Shown here in pieces: positions 24,411-32,898 of a stretch of 36,790 bases of DNA; position 1 is the stretch's first letter, and each line of letters opens with the position of its first letter. The translations under genes were made by a program, and so were the position numbers. The notes below the pieces were generated by a model. It saw nothing but the letters and a program-made list of their open reading frames with translations. It did not search any database and was not told the DNA's origin. This DNA comes from Rhodospirillaceae bacterium (GTDB lineage Bacteria > Pseudomonadota > Alphaproteobacteria > JAEULC01), in assembly GCA_023266845.1 (NCBI GenBank), contig JAHFPH010000019.1, forward strand, positions 1-36,790. The letters run 5' to 3'.

Positions 24411-27173
24411 TCAGTTCGCCGCGGCCTTCACGGCCCCGTGGCAATGCTTGAACTTCTTGCCCGAGCCGCACGGGCAGGGGGCGTTGCGCGACACGCGGCC
24501 CCAGCTCGCCGGGTCGCCAGGCAGCTGGCCGTTGCCCGCGGCCTTGCGGCTTTGCACCGGGCGGGCGCGCGGCGCGTCGCTATCGCCGTCGCCCGCAGCC
24601 GCGGCCTCGCCGGAATGCCCGACCAGGGGTTCGGCCTGCGGGTGCAGGGCCTGCACGTTGCGCGGCCCCTGGGGCTGCAACGCCTCTTCCGGCATGTTGA
24701 CGCGCAATTGCAGGTGCATCAGCACGCCGGTGACGGTCTCGCGCAGCCGCACCAGCATGTCCTCGAACATGCCGAAGGCCTCGCGCTTGTATTCGTTCAA
24801 GGGATCGCGCTGGCCGTAGGCGCGCAGATTGATGCCCTGGCGCAGATGGTCCAGGTGCAGCAGATGCTCCTTCCACTGCTGGTCCAGGATCTGCAGCAGC
24901 AGGCTTTTTTCGGCCATGCGCATGATGTCCGGGCCGTAATTCGCGGCCTTCTCGGCCATTTTGCGGTCGGCGGCCTCCGCCATGCGCTGGCGGATCTCGG
25001 CGTCGGCAATACCCTCTTCCTTCGCCCAGTCCTTGACCGGCAGGTCCAGGTTCAGCACGCGCGCGCATTCCGCGTGCAGCGAGTCCACGTCCCACTGCTC
25101 GGCATAGGCGTTCTCGGGGATCGCGCGCGCCACCAGGTTGACGACCGTCTCGTGCCGCATGTCGGCGATGGTCTGCGCCACGTCGGGCGCGTCCATGATC
25201 TCGCGGCGCTGCTCGTAGATGACCTTGCGCTGGTCGTTCATCACGTCGTCGAATTTCAGCAGCTGCTTGCGAATCTCGAAGTTGCGCGCCTCGACCTTCT
25301 GCTGCGCCTTTTCCAGCGCCTTGTTGATCCAGGGATGGACGATCGCCTCGCCCTCCTTCAGGCCGAGGCGCCGCAGCATCGTGTCCATGCGCTCGGACCC
25401 GAAGATGCGCATCAGGTCGTCTTCCAGCGACACGAAGAACTTGCTGGCGCCAGGATCGCCCTGGCGGCCCGAGCGGCCGCGCAACTGGTTGTCGATGCGC
25501 CGGCTTTCGTGCCGCTCGGTGCCCAGCACGAACAGGCCGCTGGCGGCGCGCACCGCGTCCTTTTCCGCCGCCACCTCGGCGCGGATCGCCGCCGCGCGTT
25601 CCTTGAGCGCGGCTTCGTCCACGTTGGCGGGCATTTCCAGCTTCAGGCGCATTTCCACGTTGCCGCCCAGCTGGATGTCGGTGCCGCGGCCTGCCATGTT
25701 GGTGGCGATGGTGACGCCCGCGGCGCGGCCGGCCTGGGAGATAATCAGCGCTTCCTGCTCGTGAAAGCGCGCGTTCAGCACCTGATGCTTGATCTTTTTC
25801 TTCTTCAGCAGCTCGGCCAGCTCTTCCGATTTCTCGATGCTCACCGTGCCCACCAGCACCGGCTGCTTTTTCGCGTGGCACTCCTCGATCTGCTGGACGA
25901 TCGCGTCGTATTTCTCGCGCTTGGAGCGGTACACCTCGTCGTCGCTGTCGCCGCGCACGCAGGGCAGGTTGGTGGGAATCTCGATCACCTCGAGGCGATA
26001 GATGTCGGCGAACTCCCCGGCCTCGGTCATCGCGGTGCCGGTCATGCCCGCCAGTTTCGGGTAAAGCCGGAAATAGTTCTGGAAGGTGATCGAGGCGAGC
26101 GTCTGGTTCTCGTTCTGAACCGTCACACCTTCCTTGGCTTCCAGCGCCTGGTGCAGCCCCTCGGAGTAACGCCTTCCTTCCATCATGCGGCCGGTGAACT
26201 CGTCGATGATGATGATCTTGTCGTCCTTGACGATGTAGTCCACGTCGCGTGCGAACAGCTTGTGCGCGCGCAGCGCCTGCGTGGAGTGATGCACCAGCGA
26301 GACGTTCTCGATGTCGTACAGATTGTCGCCTTTCAGCATTCCCTTCTCGCGCAGCATGGTCTCCATCTTCACCACGCCCGCCTCGGTCAGCGACACGGTG
26401 CGCTGCTTTTCGTCCTTCTCGAAGTCTCCGGCTTCTAGTTTCGGGATCAGCACGTTGACGCTGCGGTAAAGCTCGGAGCTGTCCTCGGCGGGACCCGAGA
26501 TGATCAGCGGCGTGCGCGCCTCGTCGATCAAAATCGAGTCGACCTCGTCCACGATCGCGTAGTTGAAGCTCCGGTGCACCATTTCCTGCAGCCGGAATTT
26601 CATGTTGTCGCGCAGATAGTCGAAGCCGAGCTCGTTGTTGGTGCCGTAGGTCACGTCGGCGGCATAGGCGGCGCGGCGCTGCTCGTCGTCGAGCCCGTGC
26701 ACGATGCAGCCCACGGTCAGGCCCAGGCGCGTGTAAACGCGGCCCATCCATTCCGAGTCGCGCTTGGCTAGGTAGTCGTTCACGGTGACGACGTGCACGC
26801 CCTTGCTTTCCAGCGCGTTGAGGTAGACCGGCAGCGTGGCGACCAAAGTCTTGCCTTCGCCGGTCTTCATTTCCGAGATCATGCCCCGGTGCAGCACGAT
26901 GCCGCCCATCAGCTGCACGTCGAAATGCCGCTGGCCGAGGGCGCGCTTGGCCGCCTCGCGCACCGTGGCGAAGGCGTCGGGCAGGATGTCGTCCAGCGTC
27001 TCGCCGTCTTCCAGGCGCTTGCGCAGGGCGGGCGTGCGCGCCTTGAGCTCTTCGTCGCTCAGTTTTTCCAGCGACGGCTCGAGCGCGTTGACCGCCGCCA
27101 CCAGCGGATCCAGCCCCTTGATGTAGCGGTCGTTGGCGGTGCCGAAAAGCCGCTTGGCGATGGCGGCGAACAT
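24411..27173 (-). CDS. secA: preprotein translocase ATPase SecA
   Basis: Motor ATPase that pushes unfolded preproteins through SecYEG. The 920-residue protein has the N-terminal [20 protein letters not shown], Walker [14 protein letters not shown] (~102-114), [20 protein letters not shown] (~209-228; DEVD at 209-212), [13 protein letters not shown] and [18 protein letters not shown] of NBD2, and the zinc-binding tail [15 protein letters not shown] (~900-914), which also contacts SecB. All domains are present. The ribosome site AGAGG is six bases upstream of the ATG. A good promoter lies at 27224-27252. SecA adjacent to a divergent PpiC-family chaperone is a recurrent alphaproteobacterial arrangement. 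Confidence 0.99.
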   Translation of the reverse strand: MFAAIAKRLFGTANDRYIKGLDPLVAAVNALEPSLEKLSDEELKARTPALRKRLEDGETLDDILPDAFATVREAAKRALGQRHFDVQLMGGIVLHRGMISEMKTGEGKTLVATLPVYLNALESKGVHVVTVNDYLAKRDSEWMGRVYTRLGLTVGCIVHGLDDEQRRAAYAADVTYGTNNELGFDYLRDNMKFRLQEMVHRSFNYAIVDEVDSILIDEARTPLIISGPAEDSSELYRSVNVLIPKLEAGDFEKDEKQRTVSLTEAGVVKMETMLREKGMLKGDNLYDIENVSLVHHSTQALRAHKLFARDVDYIVKDDKIIIIDEFTGRMMEGRRYSEGLHQALEAKEGVTVQNENQTLASITFQNYFRLYPKLAGMTGTAMTEAGEFADIYRLEVIEIPTNLPCVRGDSDDEVYRSKREKYDAIVQQIEECHAKKQPVLVGTVSIEKSEELAELLKKKKIKHQVLNARFHEQEALIISQAGRAAGVTIATNMAGRGTDIQLGGNVEMRLKLEMPANVDEAALKERAAAIRAEVAAEKDAVRAASGLFVLGTERHESRRIDNQLRGRSGRQGDPGASKFFVSLEDDLMRIFGSERMDTMLRRLGLKEGEAIVHPWINKALEKAQQKVEARNFEIRKQLLKFDDVMNDQRKVIYEQRREIMDAPDVAQTIADMRHETVVNLVARAIPENAYAEQWDVDSLHAECARVLNLDLPVKDWAKEEGIADAEIRQRMAEAADRKMAEKAANYGPDIMRMAEKSLLLQILDQQWKEHLLHLDHLRQGINLRAYGQRDPLNEYKREAFGMFEDMLVRLRETVTGVLMHLQLRVNMPEEALQPQGPRNVQALHPQAEPLVGHSGEAAAAGDGDSDAPRARPVQSRKAAGNGQLPGDPASWGRVSRNAPCPCGSGKKFKHCHGAVKAAAN

Positions 27174-27223
27174 GCAAACCTCTAGGATTGCGCGGGGGAA
27201 AAAGGGGCTTTAGGCCCCACTGG

Positions 27224-27252
27224 TAGATAGGGGTTCACCCCTTACCTGTCAA
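27224..27252 (-). promoter_or_regulatory. sigma-70-type promoter of secA with a palindrome in the spacer
   Basis: On the minus strand TTGACA (27252-27247) is followed after exactly 17 bases by TATCTA (27229-27224), about 50 bases before the secA ATG. A 14-base inverted repeat with 6-bp arms, AGGGGT/ACCCCT (27229-27242), fills most of the spacer and could serve as an operator or form a 5' hairpin if transcription starts upstream of it. Confidence 0.55.
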
Positions 27253-27282
27253 CGACTTGGACCCCGCCCGCCGGCCAAGTCT

Positions 27283-27311
27283 TTGGGATGGCTTATACCT
27301 TCCGGTATGCT
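27283..27311 (+). promoter_or_regulatory. candidate promoter of the PpiC-argJ operon with a palindrome at the -10 region
   Basis: TTGGGA (27283-27288) and TATGCT (27306-27311) are separated by 17 bases. A short inverted repeat ATACC-N4-GGTAT (27296-27309) overlaps the -10 box and may be a binding site for a regulator. It lies about 85 bases before the chosen ATG at 27397. Confidence 0.4.
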
Positions 27312-27396
27312 ATGGATTCGCCCGAACGGCGGCCGGAACGATCCTGCCCATAGTCCGGCCAGCGGCATGGAAAACATGGAAAAAGGGAGCGCCTCG

Positions 27397-28356
27397 ATGC
27401 GCAAGACGGCAACCGCGGCGGCCGGATACGGCTTGGTCGCGATCTTGGGCGTGGCGCTCACGGGTTTGGCGCTGATAGGCGTTCCGGGTGCGGCCCAGGC
27501 GCAATCCGGCCAACCGGCGAAACCGGCGCCGGCTCCCGCCAAGCCGGCCGACGCCAAGCCCGCCGACAATCCCGTGCTGGCCACGGTCAACGGCGATCCG
27601 ATCCGCATGTCCGACGTGCAGGAGGCGGCCGACAACCTGCCCGAGCAATACCGCAACATCCCGGTCGAGCGCATCATGGCGGTGCTGGTGGGCCAGCTCA
27701 TCAACAACCGCCTGCTGCTGGCCGAAGGCAAGCGCCAGAACCTGGGCGCTGCCCCCGAGGTGCAGAAGCGCGTGGATGGCTTCCGCGACCGCGCCATCCA
27801 GCAGGTGCTGCTGGAAAACGTGGTCACCAAGTCGGTGACCGACGACGCGCTGCAGACTCTTTACAAGAAATACCTGGCCGAAAATCCGCCGAAGGAAGAG
27901 GTCAGCGCCCGGCACATCCTGGTCGAAAACGAAGCCGACGCGAAGGCGATCATCGCGCAGTTGAAGGGCGGCGCCGATTTCGCCGCGCTGGCCAAGCAGA
28001 AATCGAAGGACCCAGCGGCGCAGAATGGCGGCGATCTGGGTTTCTTCGGCAGGGACGAGATGGTGAAGGAATTCGCCGACGCCGCCTTCGCCATGAAGAC
28101 CGGCGAGATTACCCCGGCGCCGGTCAAAACCCAGTTCGGCTGGCACGTCATCAAGGTCGAGGACCGCCGCTCCGCCAACCCGGTGACGTTCGACGAGGCG
28201 CGCCAGGACCTGTTCAACCAGCTTTCGCAGCAATCCGTCAGCCAATACATCGAGACGCTGCGCACCAACGCGAAGATCGAGCGCTTCGGCCCCGACGGCA
28301 AGCCGCTGCCGGTCGAATCCGCGAAGCCCGCCGAACCCACGAAGAAGTTGAACTGA
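27397..28356 (+). CDS. exported peptidyl-prolyl cis-trans isomerase, PpiC/SurA-like (parvulin)
   Basis: A 319-residue periplasmic folding factor. The ATG at 27397 is chosen because GGGAG lies seven bases upstream; the track's start at 27283 is inside the promoter. The N-terminus MRKTATAAAGYGLVAILGVA ends in a cleavage site near GAAQAQS. A Pro/Ala-rich linker (PAKPAPAPAKPADAKP) follows. Residues ~60-165 form a SurA-N-like helical chaperone region (NGDPIRMSDVQEAADNLPEQ), and ~175-275 the parvulin domain with SARHILVENEADAKAI, GGDLGFFGRDEMV and FGWHVIKVEDRR. It is first in the run with argJ and the GNAT-MutT fusion; link to the divergent secA suggests co-involvement in secretion. Confidence 0.93.
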   Translation: MRKTATAAAGYGLVAILGVALTGLALIGVPGAAQAQSGQPAKPAPAPAKPADAKPADNPVLATVNGDPIRMSDVQEAADNLPEQYRNIPVERIMAVLVGQLINNRLLLAEGKRQNLGAAPEVQKRVDGFRDRAIQQVLLENVVTKSVTDDALQTLYKKYLAENPPKEEVSARHILVENEADAKAIIAQLKGGADFAALAKQKSKDPAAQNGGDLGFFGRDEMVKEFADAAFAMKTGEITPAPVKTQFGWHVIKVEDRRSANPVTFDEARQDLFNQLSQQSVSQYIETLRTNAKIERFGPDGKPLPVESAKPAEPTKKLN

Positions 28357-28378
28357 CCGGAGTTTCCGCGCCGCCGCC

Positions 28379-29611
28379 ATGGCCCTCGCCCGTTCGCCGC
28401 TCGCGCCCCTAGCGATCCAGATCCTGCCGCCGCTGGCCGGCGCCAGGCTCGCCGCCGCCAATTCCGGCATCCGCTACAAGGGTCGCGACGACTTGCTGCT
28501 GATCGAGCTTGCGCCCGGCAGCGCGATCGCCGGTGTGTTCACCCGCTCGCTGACCCGCTCGGCGCCGGTCGATTGGTGCCGCGCGTCGCTCAAGGGCGGC
28601 AAGGCGCGCGCGATCCTGGTCAACGCCGGCAACGCCAACGCCTTCACCGGCAAGGCGGGGATGGAGGCGGTGCGCCGCTCCGCCGGCGCTACCGCGGCGA
28701 TCCTCGAATGCAAGCCGCAAGAGGTGTTCGTCGCCTCGACCGGGGTGATCGGCCAGCCGCTCGACTGGGGCAAGATCGCGGATTGCCTGCCCGCGCTGGT
28801 GCGCGGCCTTAACGGCGATGGCTGGGACCAGGCGGCCGCCGCCATCATGACGACCGACACCTTCGCCAAAATCGCCACGCGCACCGCGCGCATCGGCAGC
28901 GCCACGGTCAGGCTCAACGGCATCGCCAAGGGCTCGGGCATGATCGCGCCCGACATGGCGACCATGCTCGCCTTCATCGTCACCGACGCCGATCTGCCCG
29001 CTGCGGTGCTGCAAAAGCTGCTGCGCGCGGCCGCGGTGCAATCCTTCAACTGCGCCACGGTCGACGGCGACACCTCGACCAGCGACACGCTGCTGCTCGC
29101 CGCGACGCGCCGGGCGAAAAACCCGCGCGTCGCCTCGGCCACGGACAAAAGGCTCGCCGAATTCGCCGTGGTCTTGAACGAACTTGCGCGCGATCTGGCG
29201 GTCCAGGTGGTGAAGGACGGCGAGGGGGCGGAGAAATTCGTCACCATCGCCGTCGCCGGCGCGGCCAGCGACGCGGCGGCCCGGCGCATCGCGCTTGCCA
29301 TCGCCAATTCGCCCCTGGTCAAGACCGCGATCGCCGGCCAGGACGCCAATTGGGGCCGCATCGTCATGGCCGTCGGCAAGTCGGGCGAACGCGCGGACCG
29401 CGACAAGCTCAAGATCGCCATCGGCGGCGTGACCGTGGCGTTGAAAGGCGCCGTCGCGCCGGGCTACGACGAAACGCCGGTCAGCAAGCACATGAAGGGA
29501 CGCGAGATCGACATCAAGGTCGATGTGGGCATCGGCCGGGGCAAGGCCACGGTGTGGACCTGCGACCTGACGCACGGCTATATCAGCATCAATGGCGACT
29601 ATCGCAGTTGA
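28379..29611 (+). CDS. argJ: bifunctional ornithine acetyltransferase / N-acetylglutamate synthase
   Basis: Recycles acetyl groups from N-acetylornithine to glutamate in arginine synthesis. The 410-residue precursor self-cleaves into alpha and beta chains: the site is in KGSGMIAPDMATMLAF, between Ala194 and the new N-terminal nucleophile Thr195. Other family motifs are SGIRYKGRDDLLLIELAPG near the start, ILVNAGNANAFTGKAGM (~79-95), VFVASTGVIGQPL, and the terminal FTINSxxS-like region replaced here by YISINGDYRS, as usual in alphaproteobacterial ArgJ. It follows the PpiC gene by 22 bases and overlaps the next gene by 20. Confidence 0.97.
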   Translation: MALARSPLAPLAIQILPPLAGARLAAANSGIRYKGRDDLLLIELAPGSAIAGVFTRSLTRSAPVDWCRASLKGGKARAILVNAGNANAFTGKAGMEAVRRSAGATAAILECKPQEVFVASTGVIGQPLDWGKIADCLPALVRGLNGDGWDQAAAAIMTTDTFAKIATRTARIGSATVRLNGIAKGSGMIAPDMATMLAFIVTDADLPAAVLQKLLRAAAVQSFNCATVDGDTSTSDTLLLAATRRAKNPRVASATDKRLAEFAVVLNELARDLAVQVVKDGEGAEKFVTIAVAGAASDAAARRIALAIANSPLVKTAIAGQDANWGRIVMAVGKSGERADRDKLKIAIGGVTVALKGAVAPGYDETPVSKHMKGREIDIKVDVGIGRGKATVWTCDLTHGYISINGDYRS

Positions 29612-30608
29612 TCCGGCCGAGGACGGCTTCACCCCGCTCGACTCCGAGCGGCTGATCCTGCGCCGCCTCAAGCCCGCCGACGCCGACACGATCGCGCGGC
29701 TGGTGGGCGAGTGGGACATCGTCAAGAACTTGTCCGACGCACCCTATCCCTATCCGCCGGGCCTGGCCCAGCGCTGGATCGCGTCCACCAAGCGCGGCAT
29801 CGACGAGCGCCTGGATTTCGCGCTCGCCGTCGTGCCGAGGGCATCGAAAACGCCGATCGGCGCGATCCTGCTGCGCCAAAGCCAGCGCGAGCCCGCGGTC
29901 CACGGCGCGCCCGCGAAGCTGCCGCGCGGGCGGTCGGCCGAGATCGGCTATTGGATCGGGCGCGATTTCTGGCGCCGCGGCTACGCCAGCGAGGCGGTCA
30001 AGCGCATGCTGCGCTTCGCTTTCGACGAGCTGGGCGTCGACCGCGTCTGGGGCGCGGTGCTGATCGAGAACGCCGCCTCGTGCCGCGTGTTGGAAAGCGC
30101 GGGTTTCGCGCGCATCGGCGAGGCGGAATACGATTTTCCGGCGCGCGGCGGCATGAAGCGCGTGTTCATCCACGCCTTCGATCGCGCCAACCTGTCGTTG
30201 CAGCCGCCCAAGCGCTCGCTTCTGGTCTCAGCCGTGGCGCTGGTCGACGCCGACGGGCGCGTGCTGCTGGCGCGCCGTCCGCCCGGCAAGCCGATGGCGG
30301 GCCTATGGGAATTTCCCGGCGGCAAGGTCGATGCAGGCGAAACGCCCGAGCGCGCGCTGATTCGCGAGCTGAGCGAAGAGCTGGGCATCGACGTGTCGGA
30401 AAGCTGCCTGGCGCCCTTCACCTTCGCGTCGCACCGCTATACCGATTTCCACCTGTTGATGCCGCTTTACGTCTGCCGCGTATGGAAGGGGACCGTGACC
30501 GCGCGCGAAGGGCAGGAGCTCACCTGGGTCGAGCCCGCGCGCCTCGCCGGCTACCCCATGCCGCCCGCCGACAAGCCCCTGGTCGCGATGCTCAGGGATT
30601 TTCTTTAG
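29592..30608 (+). CDS. fusion of GNAT acetyltransferase and MutT/NUDIX hydrolase
   Basis: One uninterrupted 338-residue frame combines two enzymes. Residues 1-~195 are a RimJ-type GNAT: SERLILRRLKPADADTIARL at the start, IGYWIGRDFWRRGYASEAVK (~118-137) with the acetyl-CoA loop, and NAASCRVLESAGFARIGEAE. Residues ~208-338 are an 8-oxo-dGTP-diphosphatase-like NUDIX domain: LLVSAVALVDADGRVLLARR, and a perfect Nudix box GKVDAGETPERALIRELSEE followed by LGI (Gx5Ex7REUxEExGU). A short Leu/Pro linker (NLSLQPPKRS) joins them. In related genomes argJ is followed by separate GNAT and mutT genes, so this appears to be a gene fusion of neighbours. Starts 20 bases inside argJ; its TAG stop begins element B. 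Confidence 0.93.
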   Translation: MATIAVDPAEDGFTPLDSERLILRRLKPADADTIARLVGEWDIVKNLSDAPYPYPPGLAQRWIASTKRGIDERLDFALAVVPRASKTPIGAILLRQSQREPAVHGAPAKLPRGRSAEIGYWIGRDFWRRGYASEAVKRMLRFAFDELGVDRVWGAVLIENAASCRVLESAGFARIGEAEYDFPARGGMKRVFIHAFDRANLSLQPPKRSLLVSAVALVDADGRVLLARRPPGKPMAGLWEFPGGKVDAGETPERALIRELSEELGIDVSESCLAPFTFASHRYTDFHLLMPLYVCRVWKGTVTAREGQELTWVEPARLAGYPMPPADKPLVAMLRDFL

Positions 30609-30718
30609 AAAATTCACCACAGAGACACAGAGATGCCGAGAGAAAATGATTTTCGCGGCCCTAGGCCGCAACCAATTTCCTCTGTGCCTCAGTGTCTCTG
30701 TGGTTGCTTACTTTTTCA
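30606..30718 (+). repeat. composite palindromic intergenic element, copy B (CACAGAG arms)
   Basis: Between the convergent GNAT-MutT gene and the cytochrome c gene. The left end reads TAGAAAATTCACCACAGAGA and the right end, on the complement, AAAAAGTAAGCAACCACAGA. The arms pair over ~25 bases around an inner GCGGCC-CTA-GGCCGC hairpin at 30655-30669. The left end supplies the TAG stop of the fusion gene, and the right end contains the TAA stop and last Lys codons of the cytochrome gene. Copy A, read on its complement, matches this order including GCCGAGA inside the left arm. Confidence 0.85.
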
Positions 30719-31016
30719 AACCGCCGATGAACGCGGCCAGATCGTCGATGTCCTTCGGCGTCAGGCGGAACTGCGGCTGCGGCGGATGCGGCTTGGCGAG
30801 GAACGCGCGGACCACCTCTTGCGTGCGCCGATTGGCGATATCGGCGAACGAGGGCGTGTCGATAAGCCCGGCCTTCTTGTCGTCCTCGTCGGTCTGGTGG
30901 CAGCCCGCGCACCACGTATCGACGTTGCGCTTGCCGGCGGCCGCGTCGCCCGCGGCCGGCGCCGGAGAACCGGCCAAAACTCCAAGCGCCGCGATCGCGA
31001 TCGCCGGACGGTTCAT
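30708..31016 (-). CDS. small exported cytochrome c-type protein lacking the usual axial methionine
   Basis: A 102-residue protein. MNRPAIAIAALGVLAGSPAP is a signal peptide (cleavage after PAPAAG or nearby). The heme-attachment motif is CAGCH (TWCAGCHQTDEDD), and the C-terminal helix LTPKDIDDLAAFIGGLKK is typical of small class I cytochromes c. In relatives the segment between reads like FLxxPHPPMP with Met as sixth heme ligand; here it is FLAKPHPPQPQ, and the mature chain has no methionine at all. It may be high-spin or bis-His/open-site. ATG at 31016 (not the track start 31130) overlaps the upstream methyltransferase stop (ATGA). The stop lies in palindromic element B. Confidence 0.85.
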   Translation of the reverse strand: MNRPAIAIAALGVLAGSPAPAAGDAAAGKRNVDTWCAGCHQTDEDDKKAGLIDTPSFADIANRRTQEVVRAFLAKPHPPQPQFRLTPKDIDDLAAFIGGLKK

Positions 31017-31915
31017 TTCCGCCCAGCCTTGTCGCCGGCGGAATGTTCCTCGGTGCCCAGCGCCTGGGCCAGGCGATGCTGCGCGCTGCCCGGCTTCAGC
31101 GCCTTGGGCTGGTCTTCGTGCGGCGCCCATCCGGTCAAATAGTTGATCTGGAACCGCGCGCGCACGCGCCCGTCTTTTTGCGCGAAGCGGCGGTGATAAA
31201 GCTCGGTGGCGCGGAACAGCGTGTCGCGCGACAGGGGCCGGCGCGGCCGCGCCGTCGCCGCGTTGCTTTCGCCCATGCCGCGCAAATCGCGCATCAGCGC
31301 CAGCGCGTTGTCGTAGGAAACGACGATCGGGTCGGTGTCGGCAACGGGAAGCGCGAAGCCGGCGCGCTGCAACAGCGCCGCCCCGTCGCGCAGATCCGCG
31401 AAGGGCGAAATGCGCGGCCCCGCGCCGCCCGTGACCTCGGCCTCAGCCGCCAGAAAAACCTCGCGCAGCTCGGCCAATGTGCCCAGGCCGAACAGCGCCG
31501 CCAGGAACAATCCGTCGGGCTTCAGGCAGCGCCGGATCTGCGCCAGCGCGCCGGGCAGGTCGTTGACCCAATGCAGGCCCATGCAGCTAAGCACCAGGTC
31601 GAACGATGCGTCGGCGAATGGCAGGGTCTCCTCGTCGGCCACCACCACGCGGCCGTGCTTCAGCGCCGCCAGCGCCAGGCGCGGCGACAGCTCGGCCTGC
31701 ACCAGCGTTTCGATGCCGCCGCGGCCCTTCAAGGCCGGGGCCATCAAGCCGGCGCGCGCGCCCAGGTCCAGCGCCAGCGGAAACTTGCGCTTCACGTCGT
31801 CCAGGCGGTCGGCCAGGCGCTCCGCCACCTCGCGGAACAGGAAATCGTGCCGCGCGAATTCATGCGCGCGCCGGTCGCGTCGCGCGCGCACCAGGGCCCG
31901 GTCGAACACTCGCAT
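31013..31915 (-). CDS. class I SAM-dependent methyltransferase, NDUFAF5/BioC-like
   Basis: A ~300-residue methyltransferase. I start it at ATG 31915 (MRVFDRALVRARRDRRAHEF), since F-D-R-x-L-x-R-x-R-x-R-A is the usual N-terminus of this group. An in-frame ATG at 31987 would overlap the comF start. Motifs are LALDLGARAGLMAPAL (SAM-binding region, with Ala in place of the second Gly of the usual GxGxG), VVVADEETLPFADASFDLVLSC and MGLHWVNDLPGALAQIRRC. This pattern matches proteins related to human NDUFAF5, which hydroxylate or methylate complex I arginine, and to BioC. Function in this organism is inferred only. It is divergent from comF and upstream of the cytochrome gene, with ATGA overlap. Confidence 0.85.
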   Translation of the reverse strand: MRVFDRALVRARRDRRAHEFARHDFLFREVAERLADRLDDVKRKFPLALDLGARAGLMAPALKGRGGIETLVQAELSPRLALAALKHGRVVVADEETLPFADASFDLVLSCMGLHWVNDLPGALAQIRRCLKPDGLFLAALFGLGTLAELREVFLAAEAEVTGGAGPRISPFADLRDGAALLQRAGFALPVADTDPIVVSYDNALALMRDLRGMGESNAATARPRRPLSRDTLFRATELYHRRFAQKDGRVRARFQINYLTGWAPHEDQPKALKPGSAQHRLAQALGTEEHSAGDKAGRK

Positions 31916-31985
31916 CGTTTCCGGCGAAACCGTCACGACCGGATAATAACGCTTCGCATCCGGCAAGGCTGCTAGAATTGCGCGC

Positions 31986-32750
31986 ATGGACGCGGCGGCC
32001 ACATTCCTGTCATTGGCGCGCGGCGCCGGACGGCGGGTGCTGGACGTGCTGCTGCCGCCGCGCTGCCTTTCCTGCGGCGCGGTGGTGGAAGAACCGGGCG
32101 CGCTGTGCGCTCCGTGCTGGGGGCGGCTCGGATTCATCGCGCCGCCGATCTGCGCGCGCTGCGGCCTGGCCTTCGAGCTGCCCCCGCAAGAGGGGGAGCT
32201 GGAATGCGCGCCCTGCATGGCCGCGCCGCCGCGCTACGATCGCGCCCGCGCGGCGCTGGCCTATGACGAGAACGTCAAATCGCTGGTGCTGCGCTTCAAG
32301 CATGCCGACGCCACCCATTCGGCACCCGGTTTCGCGCGCTGGATGGCGCGCGCGGGCGGCGACATGGCGGCTGAATGTGACCTGATCGCGCCGGTGCCGC
32401 TGCATCGCTGGCGCCTGCTGTGGCGGCGCTACAACCAGGCGGCGCTGCTGGCCCTGGCACTCGGGCGGCACGCGGACAAGCCGGTTGTGCCCGACCTTCT
32501 GGTGCGCAAGCGCGCGACGCCGTCGCAAGGGCGCCTGGGTCCCGCGCAGCGCCGTGCCAACGTCGCCGGCGCTTTTGCGTTGCGGCCGCGCCATGCCGGG
32601 CGGGTCGAGGGTTTTCGCGTGCTGCTGATCGACGATGTTTTGACCACGGGTGCCACGGCCGAGGAATGCGCCAAAGCGCTGAAGCGCGCCGGGGCCAAGG
32701 CGGTCGACGTGCTGACCCTGGCGCGGGTCAACCGTCCGCGCGCCGCTTAG
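31986..32750 (+). CDS. comF: ComF family phosphoribosyltransferase-like protein
   Basis: A 254-residue protein with an N-terminal zinc-ribbon region of cysteine pairs (RCLSCGAVVEEPGALCAPCW, then ICARCGLAF and ECAPCMA) and a C-terminal PRTase fold with the PRPP loop VLLIDDVLTTGATAEECAKA. The middle segment RWRLLWRRYNQAALLALALG is typical of the family. In transformable bacteria ComF aids DNA uptake; in Alphaproteobacteria the role is less certain. It starts at 31986 with 70 bases between its ATG and the divergent methyltransferase, and ends at a TAG that is the edge of palindromic element C. grxC follows, a common alphaproteobacterial pair. Confidence 0.9.
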   Translation: MDAAATFLSLARGAGRRVLDVLLPPRCLSCGAVVEEPGALCAPCWGRLGFIAPPICARCGLAFELPPQEGELECAPCMAAPPRYDRARAALAYDENVKSLVLRFKHADATHSAPGFARWMARAGGDMAAECDLIAPVPLHRWRLLWRRYNQAALLALALGRHADKPVVPDLLVRKRATPSQGRLGPAQRRANVAGAFALRPRHAGRVEGFRVLLIDDVLTTGATAEECAKALKRAGAKAVDVLTLARVNRPRAA

Positions 32751-32856
32751 ATTCAAGATTCGACCACCAAGTCACTAAGACGCCAAGGTCTGAAAATTCG
32801 CGGTCACCGGCCGCATCGAAATCTTCTTGGTGCCTTGGTGTCTTGGTGGTTTCTTC
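32748..32856 (+). repeat. composite palindromic intergenic element, copy C (CCAAG arms)
   Basis: Between comF and grxC. The left arm GATTCGACCACCAAGTCACT and the right arm, on the complement AAGAAACCACCAAGACACCA, pair over about 30 bases. Each arm is a 9-base-period series of CACCAAG/GCCAAGG-like units. The inner hairpin GCGGTC-ACC-GGCCGC (one G-T pair) occupies 32800-32814. The core and end layout match copies A and B, but the arm unit is CCAAG-type. The left end begins at the comF TAG stop (32748-32750). Because comF and grxC share orientation, the element would be transcribed between them. Confidence 0.8.
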
Positions 32857-32898
32857 CGGCCCCTGGAATTGCAGGTGCGGCTGAGGCAAGATGCCCGC

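Noticed and set aside
24580-27177. 865-aa ORF overlapping secA in another frame, and the 759-aa plus-strand ORF at 24159-26438
   Set aside because: Both are out-of-frame shadows of secA with no recognisable domain.
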